From Telmatospirillum sp. J64-1 (GTDB lineage Bacteria; Pseudomonadota; Alphaproteobacteria; Rhodospirillales; Magnetospirillaceae): 64,000 nucleotides of DNA. The translations under genes were made by a program, and so were the position numbers. The stretch covers positions 62,448-126,447 of the forward strand of contig NZ_SBHN01000010.1 of NCBI RefSeq assembly GCF_006980715.1, read 5' to 3'. Below, piece by piece: positions 17,883 through 26,321 of this stretch. Every line of letters begins with the position of its first letter. Positions within the stretch are counted from its first letter, which is position 1. The notes below the pieces were generated by a model. That model searched no databases. It was given only the letters and a program-made list of their open reading frames with translations, and was not told the origin of the DNA.

Positions 17883-18778
17883 CAGAAATAACCTTCCTGC
17901 TTCTTCTTCTCCATCGACCCGGCCTGGTCCTTGTCGATCAGGCGGCCATGGCGTTCGGAGGTGCGCGAGACCATCATCTCGGTGATGATCCCGGCCAAGT
18001 CCTCGGCCTCGGAGTCCACCGCGGCGGTCAGAGGATAGCATCCCAGCGTGCGGAAGCGGACCTTGCGCATCTGCGGCACTTCGCCCGGTTGCAGGGGCAG
18101 GCGGTCGTCATCGACCATGATCCACTGGCCGTCGCGCTGGACCACCGGGCGAGGGGCGGAGAAGTAGAGCGGCACGACGGGGATGTCCTGGGCGTGGATG
18201 TACTGCCAGATATCCAGTTCGGTCCAGTTGGACAGCGGGAAGGCGCGTACGCTTTCGCCCTTGGCGACGCGGCCGTTATAGACCCGCCACAATTCCGGGC
18301 GCTGGTTGCGCGGGTCCCAACGATGGGCGCGGGTGCGGAAGGAGAAGACGCGCTCCTTGGCGCGCGAGGCCTCCTCGTCGCGGCGCGCCCCGCCGAAGGC
18401 GACATCGAAGCCGTAGGCATCCAGGGCCTGCTTCAGGGCCTGGGTCTTCATGATGTCGGTATAGAGCGCCGAACCGTGGTCGAAGGGATTGATGCCGCGA
18501 GCCAGTCCTTCGGGATTGGTATAGGCGATCAGCTGCATTCCGGCCTCGCGCGCCATGCGGTCGCGGAAGGCGATCATTTCCCGGAATTTCCAGGTCGTGT
18601 CGATATGCATCAGCGGAAAGGGCGGCGGCGCGGGATAGAAGGCCTTGCGCGCCAGATGCAGCATCACCGAGGAATCCTTGCCGATCGAATAGAGCATGAC
18701 CGGGTTGGAGAATTGGGCAGCGACCTCGCGGATGATGTGGATGCTCTCGGCCTCGAGTTGCTTGAGGTGTGCCAGCAT
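17882..18778 (-). CDS. cysD: Sulfate adenylyltransferase small subunit
   Basis: 298 residues, the usual CysD length. It has the PP-loop-type nucleotide site [40 protein letters not shown], and the conserved C-terminal [20 protein letters not shown]. It forms a heterodimer with CysN and catalyses the adenylyl transfer to sulfate. The gene follows cysH after 64 bp and overlaps cysNC by one base pair of ATGA. The 64-bp gap contains no clear promoter or hairpin. Confidence 0.96.
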   Translation of the reverse strand: MLAHLKQLEAESIHIIREVAAQFSNPVMLYSIGKDSSVMLHLARKAFYPAPPPFPLMHIDTTWKFREMIAFRDRMAREAGMQLIAYTNPEGLARGINPFDHGSALYTDIMKTQALKQALDAYGFDVAFGGARRDEEASRAKERVFSFRTRAHRWDPRNQRPELWRVYNGRVAKGESVRAFPLSNWTELDIWQYIHAQDIPVVPLYFSAPRPVVQRDGQWIMVDDDRLPLQPGEVPQMRKVRFRTLGCYPLTAAVDSEAEDLAGIITEMMVSRTSERHGRLIDKDQAGSMEKKKQEGYF

Positions 18779-18842
18779 CGGGGTCTTTCTTTATTCGCTA
18801 AGGTGAAGAGATACGGAAGGAAATTGGAACGGGAGAAAGCGG

Positions 18843-19568
18843 TCAGATGCCGCTTCCTTCCGAGAAGGTGTTGCTATGGATGCCGCATTCGCTCTTGCCC
18901 CGTCCGGCCCAGCGTCCGGCGCGCGGCGATTCGCCTGGCGCGGTGGGACGAGTGCAGGGCCAGCAGCCGATGGAGCGGTAGCCCTGGGCCACCAGCGGAT
19001 GGCGCGGCAGCTTGCGTTCGGTGAAGGCCTGCTCGATTTCCTGCTCGGTCCAGCGCACCAGCGGGCTGACCTTGAAGACGCCGTTGGCGCCCAGGGTGAT
19101 GGTCGGCAGGTTGGCGCGCTCGCCGCCATGGAAGCCCTTGCGGCCGTCGATCAGCGCGGCGAAACCGGCGGTGGCGCGTTCCAGCGGAACCACCTTGCGC
19201 AGATAGCAGCAGCGGTCGGGATCGGTACGCCAGACATCTTCCGTCGCCTGGACGTCTTTCAGGCGCGGGCGGATGATTCGGATGTCGGTCAGGCCGAGGC
19301 GGCGGACCAGCTTTTCGCGGTAGGCGATGGTCTCGTCGAACAGGGCATCGGTGTCGAGGAAGAGGATCGGCGTGTCGGGGGCGACCTGGGCCACCAGGTC
19401 CAGAAGCACGGCCGATTCGGCGCCGAAGGACGAGGTCACGGCGATGCTGCCGGGAAATTCCTTGGCGATCAGCGCTTGCAACAGCTCGACGCTCCCCAGA
19501 TCGCCATAAGCATGGCGCAAGGCATCGAGCCGTGCCGCGGCGGAAGTCTGTTTGGCTTCAGCTGTCAT
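18843..19568 (-). CDS. cysH: Assimilatory APS/PAPS reductase, iron-sulfur (four-cysteine) type
   Basis: 241 residues from the ATG at 19568. It has the PP-loop VTSSFGAESAVLLDLVAQV, then LFLDTDALFDETIAYREKL. The cysteine pairs CC (in DPDRCCYLRKVVPL) and CxxC (in RSIGCWPCT) ligate a [4Fe-4S] cluster and mark the APS reductase branch. The catalytic cysteine is in KSECGIH near the C-terminus. It reduces APS, or PAPS less efficiently, to sulfite with thioredoxin. It lies 10 bp after the DUF934 gene. The presence of an APS kinase in the same operon is notable, since an APS reductase does not need PAPS. Confidence 0.92.
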   Translation of the reverse strand: MTAEAKQTSAAARLDALRHAYGDLGSVELLQALIAKEFPGSIAVTSSFGAESAVLLDLVAQVAPDTPILFLDTDALFDETIAYREKLVRRLGLTDIRIIRPRLKDVQATEDVWRTDPDRCCYLRKVVPLERATAGFAALIDGRKGFHGGERANLPTITLGANGVFKVSPLVRWTEQEIEQAFTERKLPRHPLVAQGYRSIGCWPCTRPTAPGESPRAGRWAGRGKSECGIHSNTFSEGSGI

Positions 19569-19578
19569 GATGCTCCCC

Positions 19579-19998
19579 CTAGGCTGCCTTGTTGCGGCGA
19601 CGCAATTCCCAGACGGGCCGCTGGCCATCGGCGGAGGCCTGATAGACGGACTGGTAGCGGGCCAGGGACTGGGCGGCTTTTTCCGGCTTCTGGCCTTCCT
19701 TCAGGAGGAAGGCATCGAAGCCGACGCGGGCCATCAGGTGGACCTGGTCGACCAGCACGTCGCCCACCGCCAGGAGACGGCCGCGATAGCCGTACTGGTT
19801 GCGCAGGCGCCGGGCGATGGAATAGCCGCGGCCATCGGAGAAGGCGGGGAAGCGCACGGCCACCTGTTTCGCCGAGGCCAGGGACTCGGCGACGGCATCC
19901 AGGTCGGCGTCGGGGCCGAGTTCCAGATCCGCTTCGGGGGCGGCGGAAAGCTCGGTCGTCAGCACTTTCCCGTCCTGCGTGATCTCAACGAGCGTCAT
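19579..19998 (-). CDS. DUF934 protein of the sulfite reductase operon
   Basis: 139 residues starting MTLVEITQDGKVL. It contains the conserved VAVRFPAFSDGRGYSIARRLRNQYGYRGRLLAVGDVLVDQ, which defines DUF934. The function is unknown, but the family occurs almost only between cysI and cysH in proteobacteria, which suggests a role in sulfite reductase assembly or electron supply. It overlaps the end of cysI by 14 bp and precedes cysH by 10 bp. Confidence 0.9.
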   Translation of the reverse strand: MTLVEITQDGKVLTTELSAAPEADLELGPDADLDAVAESLASAKQVAVRFPAFSDGRGYSIARRLRNQYGYRGRLLAVGDVLVDQVHLMARVGFDAFLLKEGQKPEKAAQSLARYQSVYQASADGQRPVWELRRRNKAA

Positions 19999-21646
19999 AG
20001 AGAGCCTCCTTGAAGGGAGCCATGCCGATGCGGCGATAGGTTTCGATGAAGGATTCGTCCGCGTCGCGGCGGTTGGCGAGATAGACCGCCACGGCCTTTT
20101 CGGTAGCATCGACGATGCCTTCGGCCGAGAAGCCGGGGCCGGTGATCTGGCCGATGGCGGCATCGCCCTCGCCGGCATCGCCGCCGAGGACCAACTGATA
20201 GGCTTCCTCGCCGCGCTTATCGACGCCCAGGATGCCGATATTGCCCACATGGTGGTGGCCGCAGGCATTGATGCAGCCCGAGATGTTCAGGCTGAGCGAA
20301 CCGATGTCGTGCTGGCGGCGCAGATCGGCGAAGCGGTTGCTGATCTCCTGGGCGATCGGGATCGAACGGGCATTGGCCAGGGCGCAGTAATCCAGGCCCG
20401 GGCAGGCGATCATGTCCGAGACCAAGCCGCGATTGGCCGTCGCCAGGTTCTGCATGTCGAGGGCGCGCCACAGCGCGGCCAGTTGGTCCTGGCGCACATA
20501 GGGCAGGACCAGGTTCTGTTCCTTGGTGGCGCGCAGCTGGCCCTGGCTGAAGCGGTCGGCCAGGTCGGCGATCATGTCCATCTGATCGGCCGTCACGTCG
20601 CCGGGAATGCCGCCGATGGGCTTCAGCGACACGGTGACGGCGGCATAGCCGGGAACCTTGTGGCTGAAGACATTGGTTTTGATCCACAGGTCGAAGGCCG
20701 GATCGGCCTTGCGCGCGGCGGCCAGCTCGGCCGGATTGTCTTGCAGGGAAGCCAGGGGCGGCGGCGCGAAATAGGCGCGGATGCGGGCGATTTCCTCTTC
20801 CGGCAGGGGCGTGGCGCTGGCGCGGGACTTCTGCCATTCCGCCTCGACCTCGTCGATGAAGCGGGCCAGGCCTAGTTCGTCCACCAGGATCTTGATGCGC
20901 GCCTTGTACTTGTTGTCGCGGCGGCCATAGAGGTTGTAGACGCGCAGGATGGCTTCGAGATAGCTCATCAGGTCGGCAGCCGGAACGAAGGAGCGGACCT
21001 CGCGGCCCACGCGCGGGGTGCGGCCCATGCCGCCGCCGACCCAGACGCGGAAGCCGATATCGCCGCCTTCGCCACGCACGACGCGCAGGCCGATATCATG
21101 GAAGCGCACGGCGGCGCGGTCCTCGGCGCCGCCCGAGATGGCGATCTTGAACTTGCGCGGCAGATAGGTGAATTCCGGGTGGAAGGTCGACCACTGGCGC
21201 AGGATTTCCGCCCAGGGGCGCGGATCGTCCACTTCGTCGCCGGCGACGCCGGCATAGGGGTCCGAGGTGACGTTGCGGATGCAGTTGCCGCTGGTCTGGA
21301 TGGCATGCATCTCGACCTCGGCCAGTTCGTCCAGGATCTTCGGGATGTCCACCAGGGTCGGCCAGTTGAACTGGATGTTCTGGCGCGTGGTGAAGTGGCC
21401 GTAGCCCTTGTCGTAGGTGCGGGCGATATGGGCCAGCTTGCGCATCTGGGTGCTGGACAGTTCGCCATAGGGGACGGCGACGCGCAGCATATAGGCGTGG
21501 AGCTGGAGATAGACGCCGTTCATCAGACGCAGGGGGCGGAACTGCTCTTCCGTCAATTCGCCGGAGACGCGGCGTTCCACCTGATCGCGGAATTCCTCGA
21601 CGCGCGTGCGGACGATGGCGGCATCGAATTCGTCGTAGCGGTACAT
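19985..21646 (-). CDS. cysI: Sulfite (nitrite/sulfite) reductase hemoprotein
   Basis: 553 residues with two ferredoxin-like half-domains and two siroheme domains. RTYDKGYGHFTTRQNIQFNWP holds conserved siroheme-binding arginines. The [4Fe-4S]/siroheme ligands appear as CPGLDYC and SGCINACGHHHVGNIG. It reduces sulfite to sulfide with six electrons. No flavoprotein CysJ is encoded nearby, so ferredoxin or another donor is likely. It starts 2 bp after the DUF2849 gene. A nitrite reductase role is unlikely given the cys neighbours. Confidence 0.94.
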   Translation of the reverse strand: MYRYDEFDAAIVRTRVEEFRDQVERRVSGELTEEQFRPLRLMNGVYLQLHAYMLRVAVPYGELSSTQMRKLAHIARTYDKGYGHFTTRQNIQFNWPTLVDIPKILDELAEVEMHAIQTSGNCIRNVTSDPYAGVAGDEVDDPRPWAEILRQWSTFHPEFTYLPRKFKIAISGGAEDRAAVRFHDIGLRVVRGEGGDIGFRVWVGGGMGRTPRVGREVRSFVPAADLMSYLEAILRVYNLYGRRDNKYKARIKILVDELGLARFIDEVEAEWQKSRASATPLPEEEIARIRAYFAPPPLASLQDNPAELAAARKADPAFDLWIKTNVFSHKVPGYAAVTVSLKPIGGIPGDVTADQMDMIADLADRFSQGQLRATKEQNLVLPYVRQDQLAALWRALDMQNLATANRGLVSDMIACPGLDYCALANARSIPIAQEISNRFADLRRQHDIGSLSLNISGCINACGHHHVGNIGILGVDKRGEEAYQLVLGGDAGEGDAAIGQITGPGFSAEGIVDATEKAVAVYLANRRDADESFIETYRRIGMAPFKEALYDAR

Positions 21647-21648
21647 GC

Positions 21649-21927
21649 TCAGGCCTCCACCTGCTTGCTGATGTCTGGACGCACGGTGGGGCCGAGCGCG
21701 CGGATGCGCTCCCGCCCCTTGGTCGGCACTTTCGCGTCGTCGATCTCGACGGCGTAGACGCCGACGACCTGGGTCTTTTCCTCCGCTTCGATGCGGGCGA
21801 CCAGGGCGGCGGCTTCTTCGGGCGTGTAGGTCTGCGCCTCGCTCAGTGACTGGGTCCAGCTTTCCCCCACGCGGAACACAACGAGCCCGTCATGCAGGCG
21901 GTTGGCGGTCACGATCTGCGTTGTCAT
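21649..21927 (-). CDS. DUF2849 domain protein, first gene of the sulfur operon
   Basis: 92 residues (MTTQIVTANRLHDGLVVFRVGESWTQ). The DUF2849 family is small, alphaproteobacterial and usually directly upstream of cysI, as here. The start at 21927 is the ATG nearest to the conserved TANRL.DG.VV pattern; an upstream frame extension is not family-like. The role is unknown. Its position first in the operon and tight spacing (2 bp) to cysI suggest a role in sulfite reduction. Confidence 0.88.
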   Translation of the reverse strand: MTTQIVTANRLHDGLVVFRVGESWTQSLSEAQTYTPEEAAALVARIEAEEKTQVVGVYAVEIDDAKVPTKGRERIRALGPTVRPDISKQVEA

Positions 21928-21967
21928 GGGGGGATCTATCCTCTCAGCCTTCCAGTTATCTTCGGGA

Positions 21968-21996
21968 GTATTTTTCATTCCCGGGCCGTTGGTCAA
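21968..21996 (-). promoter_or_regulatory. Probable promoter of the sulfur assimilation operon
   Basis: On the minus strand TTGACC (21991-21996) and AAATAC (21968-21973) are spaced by 17 bp and lie about 45 bp before the DUF2849 start. Two similar CGGGAG-containing segments (around 21958-21971 and 22008-22021) flank it on either side and could be regulator sites. Confidence 0.45.
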
Positions 21997-22214
21997 GATC
22001 AAATAACATCTCGGGAGGTATAAAATTACATAAACAACATGCATGAAATGTTAAATTCGTGTGGAAGAGGAGATGCCGGCCGCTGCCGGAGCGAGAGGCG
22101 GGATCGCCTTCAGACAGGGGAGGAAGTGCCAAGCGTCACGACTTGCGATGAAAAGCTGTGTCGCTTTCTCGGTCTTTGTGGGAAATTCCCAACCCTGCCG
22201 GGCGGGGTGCAAAG

Positions 22215-22238
22215 CAGCAGTAATGATCATTACTGCTG
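22215..22238. promoter_or_regulatory. Perfect 24-bp palindrome upstream of the hybrid kinase
   Basis: The half-site CAGCAGTAATGA is followed immediately by its exact complement in inverse order. The palindrome ends 34 bp before the ATG of the kinase at 22273. It lies in the 345-bp gene-free region between the sulfur operon and the kinase. It looks like an operator for a dimeric regulator. It has no T-run, so it is unlikely to be a terminator. Confidence 0.6.
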
Positions 22239-22272
22239 GGTTTATTGCCCATGAGGTAGATACCGGAGCGGG

Positions 22273-25113
22273 ATGGTGAAAGAAGCGGAGCCGATTATCT
22301 CAGGAGTGATCTTTTTTAGAGAGGTATCCTTGACATCCCGCAAGACCCGCAGGTTCGGGCTCGTACTTATTGCGTTGCTCCCGCTGCTGGTCTTCGCCTT
22401 CGTCATGTTGCGGCTGTTCGAAGGCCAACAGATCGAGGCGGCGCATAACCTGTTGCGGCAGACATCTGCCAGCGCGGCCAATGCGGTTGAGCAGCAGCTG
22501 CGTGAGGAAATCGCTCATTTGCAGGGCTTGGCAGCGTCGACCACCCTGGATGCGGGCGATTTCGAAAACTTCAGTCAAGAGGCCGAGCGTCTGCTTGATG
22601 TCAGGACGCATTGGCTGAGCATTTCCCTAAGCGACCGGGACAGCCTTCTGATCAACCTGCGTTCCGAGGCAGAGGAAGTCACTTCTCCCGAAAGCTTGGA
22701 ATGGGTCTGGACGACGCAACAGGCCTGGGTGGGCAATCTGGTCAACAGTTCCGAACGCTATGGACAGCCCTATGTCGTCGTGCGGGTGCCGGTCGTACGC
22801 AATGGTACAGTAACCCACACCGTAGCAGCCTCGATAGCTGCCAGTAGCTTCGTGCAATTGTTCAACGATCATGGCCTGCCATCCGGTTGGATGGTGGCTG
22901 TCATCGATCGGAACAATGTCATCATCGCTCGTTCTGACGGGATTATTGGTCGTCCGATGAGGCCTGAATACCGCGACGGCCTGAGGCAGCCTTATGGATC
23001 GATCTTTTGGGCTCGCACTCTTGAGAGCATCCCGTCTTACGGCATCCTGTACCCTGTTCCGGTGGCCGGCTGGAATCTGGCGGTGGCGGCGCCCGTGGCT
23101 CTGGTCGAGGCCCCCTATCAGCCCTTACGCCAGATCGTCTGGGCCGGAGGGGGGCTTGCCGCCTTCCTGGCGGTGTCGATCCTGATCTTTTTCCTGCGCT
23201 GGTGGGACCGCACGCGAGCGGCCGAGGCGGCCCGAGCGACAGGGCAGCGCCTGGCCGAGGTCTATGCCTCGACTACTGACGGGGTTTTTGAACTGGATCG
23301 GTCCTGGCGGATTGTCTTCATCAATCAGAGGGCGCGGGATCTGCTTCTTGGTGGCCGGGATGTTACCGGTAAGGCTCTTCAGGACGTATTTCCGGGGGTG
23401 CAGCACGCCTCTGTCTTTACCCAATATGAACGGGTGCTGTTCACGCGGGAGGCGGCGGAATTCGAAACCTATTATCCACCGTTGCAGGGATGGTATCTCG
23501 TTAGGGCCTGTCCTACGCAGAGTGGCCTTGCTGCCTATTTTCAGGACATTACCAAGCGCAAACATGCCGAAGAAGCGTTGCGTCAGAGCGAGGAGTTGTT
23601 CCGTACTCTGTTCGACACCGTACTGGCCAGCGTCGCCATCGTTGAGAGCGAGAGCTTCCGTTTCCTGAAATTCAATGCCAAGGCCCATGAAGCCTTGGGC
23701 TATACGGCCGAGGAATTCGCATCCCTGACCGTGCTGGATATCGATGTCGGCTTCAAACTGGAAGAGATGCTGGAAATCGAGGATCGCCTGGTCCGGCGCG
23801 AGCAGCCGCAGGAAGCCTTCGCGAGCCGCCAAAGGACCAAGGACGGGCGGATCATCGACATCCTGGTGTCCGGCTCGCCGCTTCTGTACGAGGGGCGGCA
23901 ATGCTTCAGCTTCGTCTGGATGGACATCACGCCGCTGAAGGAGGCGGAAAGGCGGGCCGAGGCGGCGAAGGAAGAGGCCGAGCACGCCAACATGGCCAAG
24001 TCCCAGTTCCTGGCCGCCGCAAGCCACGATCTGCGCCAGCCGGTGCAGTCGCTGATGCTGCTGACCTCGGCCCTGTCCATGCAGCTGGAGAACCATCCCG
24101 GCAGGAGCATCGTCGGCCATATCGAGCGCGCGACGCTTGCGCTCAAGAACCTGCTCGACGGTCTGCTGGACGTTTCCCGCCTGGATGCCGGGGTCGTCGA
24201 GCCCGACATGCGCGGCTTCTGCATCCAGGAACTCTTGAGCACCGTTGCCTCGGAATATCGCCTGCATGCCGAGGAGAAGGGCCTGTCATTGCGGGTGGTG
24301 CCGTCCAGCCTGTGGCTGCGCAGCGATCCCGGCCTGCTGGAGCGGATGCTGCGCAACCTGATCGAGAACGCGATCAAATACACCGAAAACGGCAGCATCC
24401 TGGTCGGTTGCCGCCGTGTCGGCAGCCAAGTCCGGATCGAGGTCTACGACACCGGGATCGGCATTCCAGCCGACCAGATCGAGGCCGTGTTCGAGGAATT
24501 CCATCAATTGGGCAATCCCGAACGGGACCGCAGCAAGGGACTGGGATTGGGCCTCTCCATCGTGCGCCGGCTTTCGCATCTCCTCGACCATCCGGTGAGC
24601 CTGAAAAGCCGCCTGGGCAAGGGAACCTGTTTCGCCATTACCGTTCCCTTGGCCGCCTCGCAGCCGGTCGCCCAGATCGAGCAGGTGACGAGGAAGGAGA
24701 AACAGGGCGAGGGCCTGGCGGTGGTGGTCGAGGACGAGGAGGGCGTGCGCGAAGCCCTGAGCTTGCAACTGGCGGCCTGGGGCTTCCGCATCATTTCCGG
24801 GGCCGACGACCAGGAAGTACTGACGGCCCTGAAGGGACAGGTGCCGGATCTCATCATCTCGGATTACCGCCTGCGCAACGGATTGACGGGGCGGGCGGTC
24901 ATCGACCGGCTGCAGAGGGCCTACGACCATGCCATCCCCAGCATCATCCTGACCGGGGAAACCTCGGCGGACAGCATCATCCAGGCCCATGAGGCGGGCT
25001 ATGTCCTGCTGCACAAGCCCTTGTCCTCCTCCGCCCTATGGGATTGCGTCAGCCATCTTTCCGCCGGAAACCCTCGGGCCCTGACGGAAGCCCGGCAGGA
25101 CAAACCGAACTGA
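22273..25113 (+). CDS. Hybrid sensor histidine kinase (Cache-like sensor, two PAS, HisKA, HATPase, REC)
   Basis: 946 residues. Transmembrane segment 1 is at about 27-47 (FGLVLIALLPLLVFAFVMLRLF). A periplasmic Cache-like domain follows to about 285, then transmembrane segment 2 (GGGLAAFLAVSILIFFLRWW). Two PAS regions follow (about 325-425 and 440-555), then HisKA with ASHDLRQP (His585). The ATPase has NLIENAIKYT, DTGIGIP and GLGLGLSI. The C-terminal receiver has VVVEDEEGVREAL and the phospho-acceptor Asp in IISDYRL. A TTG at 22330 with GAGAGG in front is an alternative start. The sensor half is visibly less GC-rich than the catalytic half. It is a relative of the kinase at 7937-10057. Confidence 0.9.
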   Translation: MVKEAEPIISGVIFFREVSLTSRKTRRFGLVLIALLPLLVFAFVMLRLFEGQQIEAAHNLLRQTSASAANAVEQQLREEIAHLQGLAASTTLDAGDFENFSQEAERLLDVRTHWLSISLSDRDSLLINLRSEAEEVTSPESLEWVWTTQQAWVGNLVNSSERYGQPYVVVRVPVVRNGTVTHTVAASIAASSFVQLFNDHGLPSGWMVAVIDRNNVIIARSDGIIGRPMRPEYRDGLRQPYGSIFWARTLESIPSYGILYPVPVAGWNLAVAAPVALVEAPYQPLRQIVWAGGGLAAFLAVSILIFFLRWWDRTRAAEAARATGQRLAEVYASTTDGVFELDRSWRIVFINQRARDLLLGGRDVTGKALQDVFPGVQHASVFTQYERVLFTREAAEFETYYPPLQGWYLVRACPTQSGLAAYFQDITKRKHAEEALRQSEELFRTLFDTVLASVAIVESESFRFLKFNAKAHEALGYTAEEFASLTVLDIDVGFKLEEMLEIEDRLVRREQPQEAFASRQRTKDGRIIDILVSGSPLLYEGRQCFSFVWMDITPLKEAERRAEAAKEEAEHANMAKSQFLAAASHDLRQPVQSLMLLTSALSMQLENHPGRSIVGHIERATLALKNLLDGLLDVSRLDAGVVEPDMRGFCIQELLSTVASEYRLHAEEKGLSLRVVPSSLWLRSDPGLLERMLRNLIENAIKYTENGSILVGCRRVGSQVRIEVYDTGIGIPADQIEAVFEEFHQLGNPERDRSKGLGLGLSIVRRLSHLLDHPVSLKSRLGKGTCFAITVPLAASQPVAQIEQVTRKEKQGEGLAVVVEDEEGVREALSLQLAAWGFRIISGADDQEVLTALKGQVPDLIISDYRLRNGLTGRAVIDRLQRAYDHAIPSIILTGETSADSIIQAHEAGYVLLHKPLSSSALWDCVSHLSAGNPRALTEARQDKPN

Positions 25114-25123
25114 GGAGGGGCTG

Positions 25124-26317
25124 CTACCCCAGGATCCTCACCGCACGTTCCAGCCCGGCCAGCAGGCGGTCGATGTCTTCTGCATTGTTGTAGGGGGCGA
25201 GGCTGGCGCGGGTCACGGCACCGACGCCCAGGGCCGCCATGGTCGGCTGGGCGCAGAGATGGCCGCCGCGCACGGCCACCTTGGCCTCGCCCAGGATGTG
25301 GGAGATGTCGTGGGGGTGAATGCCGTCGATGGTGAAGGAAACCACCGGCACGCGCGCCACGGTCCCGGAGGGTCCGGCGAGGCGCAGCCCCTTGATGGCC
25401 TTCAAGCCGTCGAGCAGGCGGCCGGTCAGGGTTTCGAGATGGGCGGCGGTCGGGTTTTCGTCCAGCCCGCCCAGCCAGTCCAGGGCCGCGCCCAGGCCCA
25501 CCGCCTGGGCAACGGGCGGCGTGCCCGCCTCGAAGCGCTGGGGCGGGGGCTGGGGGCGGAAGCCCTCGAATCCGGCGGTGAAGACCATGCCGCCGCCGAC
25601 CAGGGCCGGGGGCAGGTCCTCCAGCAATTCCGACCGGCCCCACAACACGCCCACGCCGGTCGGGCCATAGCATTTATGTCCGGCAAAGGCGTAGAGGTCG
25701 GCACCCAAGGCGCGGGGATCGACCTTGCCGTGGGGCACCATCTGCGCGCCGTCGACCACCAGCAGGGCGCCCGCCGCCCTGGCCGCGGCCGAAAGGAGCG
25801 CCATGTCGGTGACGGCGCCGGTGACGTTGGAGGCATGGGTGCAGACGACCACCCGGCAGCGTTTATCGACGATCCGCTCGATGTCCGTAAGGTCCAGCCG
25901 TCCCTCCGGCGTCAGCGGGATCGGGCGCAGCTCCAGCCCCTTTTCCTGAGCCAGGCGGACCCAGGGCAGCAGGCTGGAATGATGTTCCAGTACGCTGACC
26001 GCCACCGCATCGCCTTCTTTCAGGCGCGGGGCCAGCATCCGGCAGGCCTGGTCGAGGGCCGCCGTGCAGCCGCCGGTGAAGATGACTTCTTCCGGCTTGG
26101 CGGAGAGGAAGGCGGCGACGGCGGCGCGGGCGGCGTCGAACCGGCTGTCGGCCTGTTCCGCCAGGTCGTGGCTGCCGCGCTGAACATTGGCGCGCAGGGC
26201 CGCTTCCGTCTCGGCCAGCCTGCGCTGGACCAGATCGGGCATCTGGGCCATGGCGGCATTGTCCAGATAGGCGATGCCCTGTTCGTCGAGCAGGGGGAAG
26301 TGGCGGCGGAGTTCCAT
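25124..26317 (-). CDS. Class V aminotransferase / cysteine desulfurase-like PLP enzyme (SufS-NifS type)
   Basis: 397 residues. The start HFPLLDEQGIAYLDNAAMAQMP and EVIFTGGCTAALDQACRML are typical of SufS-like enzymes. The PLP-binding lysine is in FAGHKCYGPTGVGVLWGR. The sulfur-accepting cysteine is probably in RGGHLCAQP, matching the RxGHHCAQP loop of group II desulfurases. It would release sulfur from cysteine as persulfide. It is encoded 4 bp after the MoCF/MocA fusion, so it may supply sulfur for molybdenum cofactor sulfuration rather than general Fe-S assembly. No SufBCD or IscU genes are nearby. Confidence 0.85.
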   Translation of the reverse strand: MELRRHFPLLDEQGIAYLDNAAMAQMPDLVQRRLAETEAALRANVQRGSHDLAEQADSRFDAARAAVAAFLSAKPEEVIFTGGCTAALDQACRMLAPRLKEGDAVAVSVLEHHSSLLPWVRLAQEKGLELRPIPLTPEGRLDLTDIERIVDKRCRVVVCTHASNVTGAVTDMALLSAAARAAGALLVVDGAQMVPHGKVDPRALGADLYAFAGHKCYGPTGVGVLWGRSELLEDLPPALVGGGMVFTAGFEGFRPQPPPQRFEAGTPPVAQAVGLGAALDWLGGLDENPTAAHLETLTGRLLDGLKAIKGLRLAGPSGTVARVPVVSFTIDGIHPHDISHILGEAKVAVRGGHLCAQPTMAALGVGAVTRASLAPYNNAEDIDRLLAGLERAVRILG

Positions 26318-26321
26318 GTCC

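Noticed and set aside
21940-22060. A SAM-type riboswitch upstream of the sulfur operon
   Set aside because: No conserved pseudoknot pairing could be traced. The region is better explained by a promoter and short repeats.
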